Assembly (NCBI GenBank): GCA_041399065.1
Contig: JAWKTN010000002.1
Span: forward strand, 248,001-312,000
Direction of reading: 5' to 3'
DNA from: JAGQPD01 sp020426865
GTDB lineage: Bacteria; Planctomycetota; Planctomycetia; Pirellulales; Pirellulaceae
DNA: 64,000 nucleotides
Position numbers and translations under genes: made by a program. The notes beneath the pieces were generated by a model. That model made no database searches and was not told the origin of the DNA. It saw nothing but the letters and a program-made list of their open reading frames with translations. Of this stretch, positions 61,536 to 64,000 are shown piece after piece (within the stretch, counting starts at the first letter, position 1; each line of letters opens with the position of its first letter).

Positions 61536-62528
61536 ATGAGATTATTGTCATGGTTTTTGTTCGTCGGCATGGTTTGCTCTTGTTGGGTGGCCATCGGACA
61601 ATGGAGTTTCTTCTATGTCCCCCTAACGGGCTTGGTTTGGTATTTCGGAACGCTTGAGCGACACAAAAGTCGTGGCGGATGCGTTTTGGCCTTACTCATA
61701 ACGTTTGTCGGTGCGATGCCGCTCGTCCGATTTATCGTTGTTGATCCGTTATCAGTAACAATGGCAAAGAGCGCGGAGCGACGAATACGCACTACTTCTT
61801 TCGCAGTGGACAAATATGTCGAGACGCGGGGCGAGTTACCGTTTTCGAATCAATCGCTTGATGGCGAGCTTGGAGTCCACAGTTGGCGGGCTCGCGTTTC
61901 ACATTGTTTGGGCGAGGCCGGGAATTATCGGCTGGACCAGTCCTGGAACAGCAAAAAGAACTCTCGCCTGGTTGAATCCTTTATTCCAGAGATGTTTCGG
62001 GATTCTAAAGCGCCCTTCGACGAGTCAAGCACGTGTACTCCGTTTGTTGCCGTGACTGTCGAATCGGAGGAGGGGATTGATCAAGAAAACGAAAGTAATG
62101 GGAAGAACAGCACTACCGAGCTGAGTAGTAGTGACTGGGAGGGGTACGTAATAGTTGAGATTCAAGGCGGAGTCGATTGGTCGAATCCAGGCGACAATAC
62201 TGGTTTTAACCGCAGGAGCCTATCGGAGGTCGCGGAACTATTAGAGATTCATCACTTAGACTACTGGCTGTGGGGTAAGAGCGAAGTATACGTAGGAGTA
62301 CCACAGGGTTGCGTTAGGTTTGATGCTGCTAGTCAATGCCTACTGATGAAATCGGTCGATGAGTTCGAGTCTGGCGGCTACCACGGACGTGGTAGTCCAC
62401 ACATACGATGGAATCGCGTAATCGGCCTGATCGGCTATTTGGCAATGCATTGCTTGCCAACTTTGTATCCGGAAACATACCTAGGTTCAAGAGGGAATCA
62501 AGTAGAAGATGATTCCCATGCGAACTGA
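61536..62528 (+). CDS. Membrane protein, diverged DUF1559-like
   Basis: 330 residues. Three hydrophobic stretches lie within the first 70 residues. The core HSWRARVSHCLGEAGNYRLD then QSWNSKKNSRLVESFIPEMF follows the DUF1559 pattern LSWRVLILPFLEENGLY...EPWDSPHNRKLI. The C-terminal tail SRGNQVEDDSHAN lies inside the 62486 direct repeat. It is 188 bases downstream of the RHS fragment on the same strand, where immunity genes often sit, but its family does not suggest immunity. That 188-bp gap holds nothing I recognise. Confidence 0.6.
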   Translation: MRLLSWFLFVGMVCSCWVAIGQWSFFYVPLTGLVWYFGTLERHKSRGGCVLALLITFVGAMPLVRFIVVDPLSVTMAKSAERRIRTTSFAVDKYVETRGELPFSNQSLDGELGVHSWRARVSHCLGEAGNYRLDQSWNSKKNSRLVESFIPEMFRDSKAPFDESSTCTPFVAVTVESEEGIDQENESNGKNSTTELSSSDWEGYVIVEIQGGVDWSNPGDNTGFNRRSLSEVAELLEIHHLDYWLWGKSEVYVGVPQGCVRFDAASQCLLMKSVDEFESGGYHGRGSPHIRWNRVIGLIGYLAMHCLPTLYPETYLGSRGNQVEDDSHAN

Positions 62529-62708
62529 CACTGTGCTGGCGCATCGGTAGCGGCAAATAGATGAGTCGTTGGCACGGGCATTGCTTTTAGAGCGTTAGAT
62601 GGCGATTTCTAGCGACGGATGAGCGTCGCGTACCGCGGCGAGCGAAGTGCCCGTCTGTTGGACGTGGTTAGAAGCGTGCTTACGTCCGTCACGACTGCTA
62701 TAGTGCGA
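62486..62708. repeat. Direct repeat, copy A (about 220 bp)
   Basis: Matches 63779-64000 along its length with scattered substitutions; for example TTCAAGAGGGAATCAAGTAG versus TTCAAGAGGGAATAAAGTAG, and both end in GTGCTTACGTCCGTCACGAC. The first bases of this copy encode the tail of the 61536-62528 protein. Confidence 0.9.
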
Positions 62709-62821
62709 GCATGGAAGTGCGGCTGGCGCGGACGCTGAGCGCGACACGGTGTTGGCCGTGAATCAAGATAACGATTCTTTGCGGGACGCCCCGTTGCCAA
62801 GATCGAGCGAGTGTGTGTCAT

Positions 62822-63039
62822 CACGGGACTCCCGATCGAGGTGGTGGTCGGGTAGGCGCGGGCGACATGAAGTGGTACGCCGTAAGCTCGCGGTTGATCC
62901 GCTCTCGGGCGCGGCGAGGTACGGTCGCGCCGTGGACGGCCCATCCGATCTCGGCTCGCAGCAGGTCGACAAAGCGCAGCTTCCGCTCGCCGCAGAAAGG
63001 ACACTTCCTGTTGCAGTCGGCTTCGGGGTCTTCGTCGCC
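62822..63039 (-). pseudogene. Open fragment with a zinc-ribbon-like CxxC
   Basis: A stop-to-stop frame of about 72 codons with no start, reading ADCNRKCPFCGERKLRFVDL and then RRARERINRELTAYH. It has a coherent coding look (CxxC, charged amphipathic helices) and may be a remnant of a mobile-element gene. I cannot name the family. Confidence 0.3.
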
Positions 63040-63276
63040 TCAGCGACCGCTGCGCGGTCAAACACAATGACGCTCTCCCCCGATTCGACGTGGGGGGCGG
63101 GCAAGGTTACTACGTTCCATCCCAGGCTTCCAGGAGTGCTTGGTAGTCTACGAAATCGAGCCGCTCTCGTTTACGGGTATATCCCACGTAGCTGCTGTGC
63201 TTCGAGGCATCGGGCTTTGCGCACAACGGCCGTTTGGCAAACCTGAGCGATCGCATGCGGCATGCTGCGTCCTCCA

Positions 63277-63447
63277 GGGCCGAAGGCCCGCCATTTGCAT
63301 AGCCCAGGCCAACGGCCTGGGTCCGGATGGTGTTATATTCCCCCCGGTGTGGTCGTCCGGGCCTCCGGCCGGACGACCACACCGCGCGGGTCCTTCATAG
63401 CCCAGCCCTGCGGGCTGGGCTATGCAAATGGCGGGCCTTCGGCCCTG
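63277..63447. repeat. Nested palindrome (REP/BIME-like)
   Basis: A perfect 30-bp inverted repeat (63277-63306 and 63418-63447; left arm starts AGGGCCGAAGGCCCGCCATT) encloses a second perfect 15-bp stem, GGTGTGGTCGTCCGG at 63347-63361 and its complement at 63370-63384. Extra short palindromes (GGCCAACGGCC, AGCCCTGCGGGCT) lie in the arms. Confidence 0.92.
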
Positions 63448-63506
63448 CAACCACCGCCACTTGCGTTAATCCCAGACATGACGCTCGTCGCGTGGGGCAT
63501 TCAGGG

Positions 63507-63779
63507 TCAAAATTGGTTTTCGGTTTTCAGCATGGCTTGCTCGACTTGTTTCCGTCGGTGGCGGTACGCGGAGGACTGCAACTCCTGCCGTTTGGCACTG
63601 CGCGCCCGACGTTCGGTAGGGTCTTGCTTCTCGGCCAGCTTGATCATCCGCTTCAAAAAGGACTTCGAGCCGATCACCCACTCGTCCCATGCAGAGCTGA
63701 GTGGATTGACCAATTTGTCTTTGAGCCTTTGAGAAACAAATCGACGATAGGCGCTCGCAGCATTTTGTCTGCCAAACGT
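63507..63779 (-). pseudogene. Truncated REP-associated tyrosine transposase (RAYT), C-terminal part
   Basis: A frame bounded by stops reads SAYRRFVSQRLKDKLVNPLS then AWDEWVIGSKSFLKRM, which matches the C-terminal region of RAYT/TnpA-REP transposases (AYR.FV...NP...A..GWVLGS..F..R). The N-terminal catalytic HUH and Tyr parts are missing and there is no good start. The fragment ends at the boundary of direct repeat B and adjoins the palindrome at 63277-63447, the expected partner of a RAYT. Confidence 0.6.
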
Positions 63780-64000
63780 TCAAGAGGGAATAAAGTAGAA
63801 GGTGATTCCCAATCGAACTGACGCGATACTGGCGCATCGGTAGCGGTGAAAATGTATTCATTGGCACGGGCTTTGCTTTTAGAGCGTTAGACGGCGATAA
63901 CTAGCGACGGATGAGCGTCGCGTGCTGCGGCGAGCGCCTTGCCAGTCGGATGGACGCGGTTGGAGGCGTGCTTACGTCCGTCACGACTGCTACAGAGCGA
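63779..64000. repeat. Direct repeat, copy B (runs to window end)
   Basis: Counterpart of 62486-62708. In one frame its beginning reads SRGNKVEGDSQSN then stop, nearly the same as SRGNQVEDDSHAN at the end of the gene 61536-62528, so the repeat includes a conserved 3' coding tail. It may continue beyond the window. Confidence 0.9.

Noticed and set aside
63110..63382. Small minus-strand open frame over the palindrome
   Set aside because: Half of it is the translated palindrome; no recognisable domain or start.

Overview
The window reads as a chromosomal segment of a planctomycete, probably of the Pirellulales type. The signs are several DUF1559 pseudopilin-like proteins with the FTLVELLVVIAII leader, PEP-CTERM surface proteins with dockerin-like EF-hands, a cysteine-rich secreted family I associate with this phylum, a PTPMT1-type phosphatase as known from Rhodopirellula, and many short palindromic repeats. 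No rRNA, tRNA or CRISPR array was found.

Layout. 1-4.3 kb: the end of a polyketide/lipid-type operon (PKS dehydratase domain cut by the window edge, FabL-like reductase with a Y-x6-K site, condensation-fold acyltransferase, O-antigen-ligase-like membrane protein), coupled by two ATGA overlaps and a 3-base gap. 4.3-6.6 kb, minus strand: a PTPMT1-like phosphatase and a large secreted protein. 6.9-20.7 kb: a complete nitrate assimilation operon: NrtA lipoprotein, NrtB permease with a large coiled-coil insertion, two ATPases, a triple GAF-like protein, a fused DmsB-DmsC electron-transfer subunit, a molybdopterin nitrate reductase, ferredoxin-type nitrite reductase, and a CysJ-like flavoprotein carrying an RnfB-type 4Fe-4S domain. 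It is followed convergently by an NtrC-family regulator that has lost GAFTGA and Walker B.

22.5-25.1 kb: FemAB/CelD-like acyltransferase, JmjC-like cupin, VOC protein. 25.2-38 kb: large DUF1559 protein, DUF485-ActP acetate symporter pair, two related PEP-CTERM proteins, a PhoPQ-activated-like hydrolase, HEAT lipoprotein plus pseudopilin, and an exported PPDK/PEP-synthase-like protein. 38.0-38.6 kb: an array of about 122-bp hairpin-forming tandem repeats. 38.8-44 kb: divergent PIG-L-like protein with a GT4 glycosyltransferase, two further related PEP-CTERM-type proteins, a pseudopilin and a cysteine-rich protein.

44-60 kb is an accessory, defence-flavoured block: SWIM and SNF2 proteins, a phage-like papain/DUF2786 fusion, a complete type I Wadjet operon (jetABCD with 4-base overlaps at all three junctions), and, divergent from it, a MoxR ATPase followed by a vWA protein carrying an HExxH metallopeptidase-like motif. 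60-64 kb is a rearranged region: glycine-rich secreted protein, orphan RHS tip with an unrecognised C-terminal domain, a diverged DUF1559-like protein, two direct repeats of about 220 bp, a nested palindrome and a truncated RAYT transposase.

Best candidates for a second look are the MoxR/vWA-HExxH pair beside Wadjet, the unusual electron-transfer and regulatory parts of the nitrate operon, and the orphan RHS module inside a repeat-rich scar.
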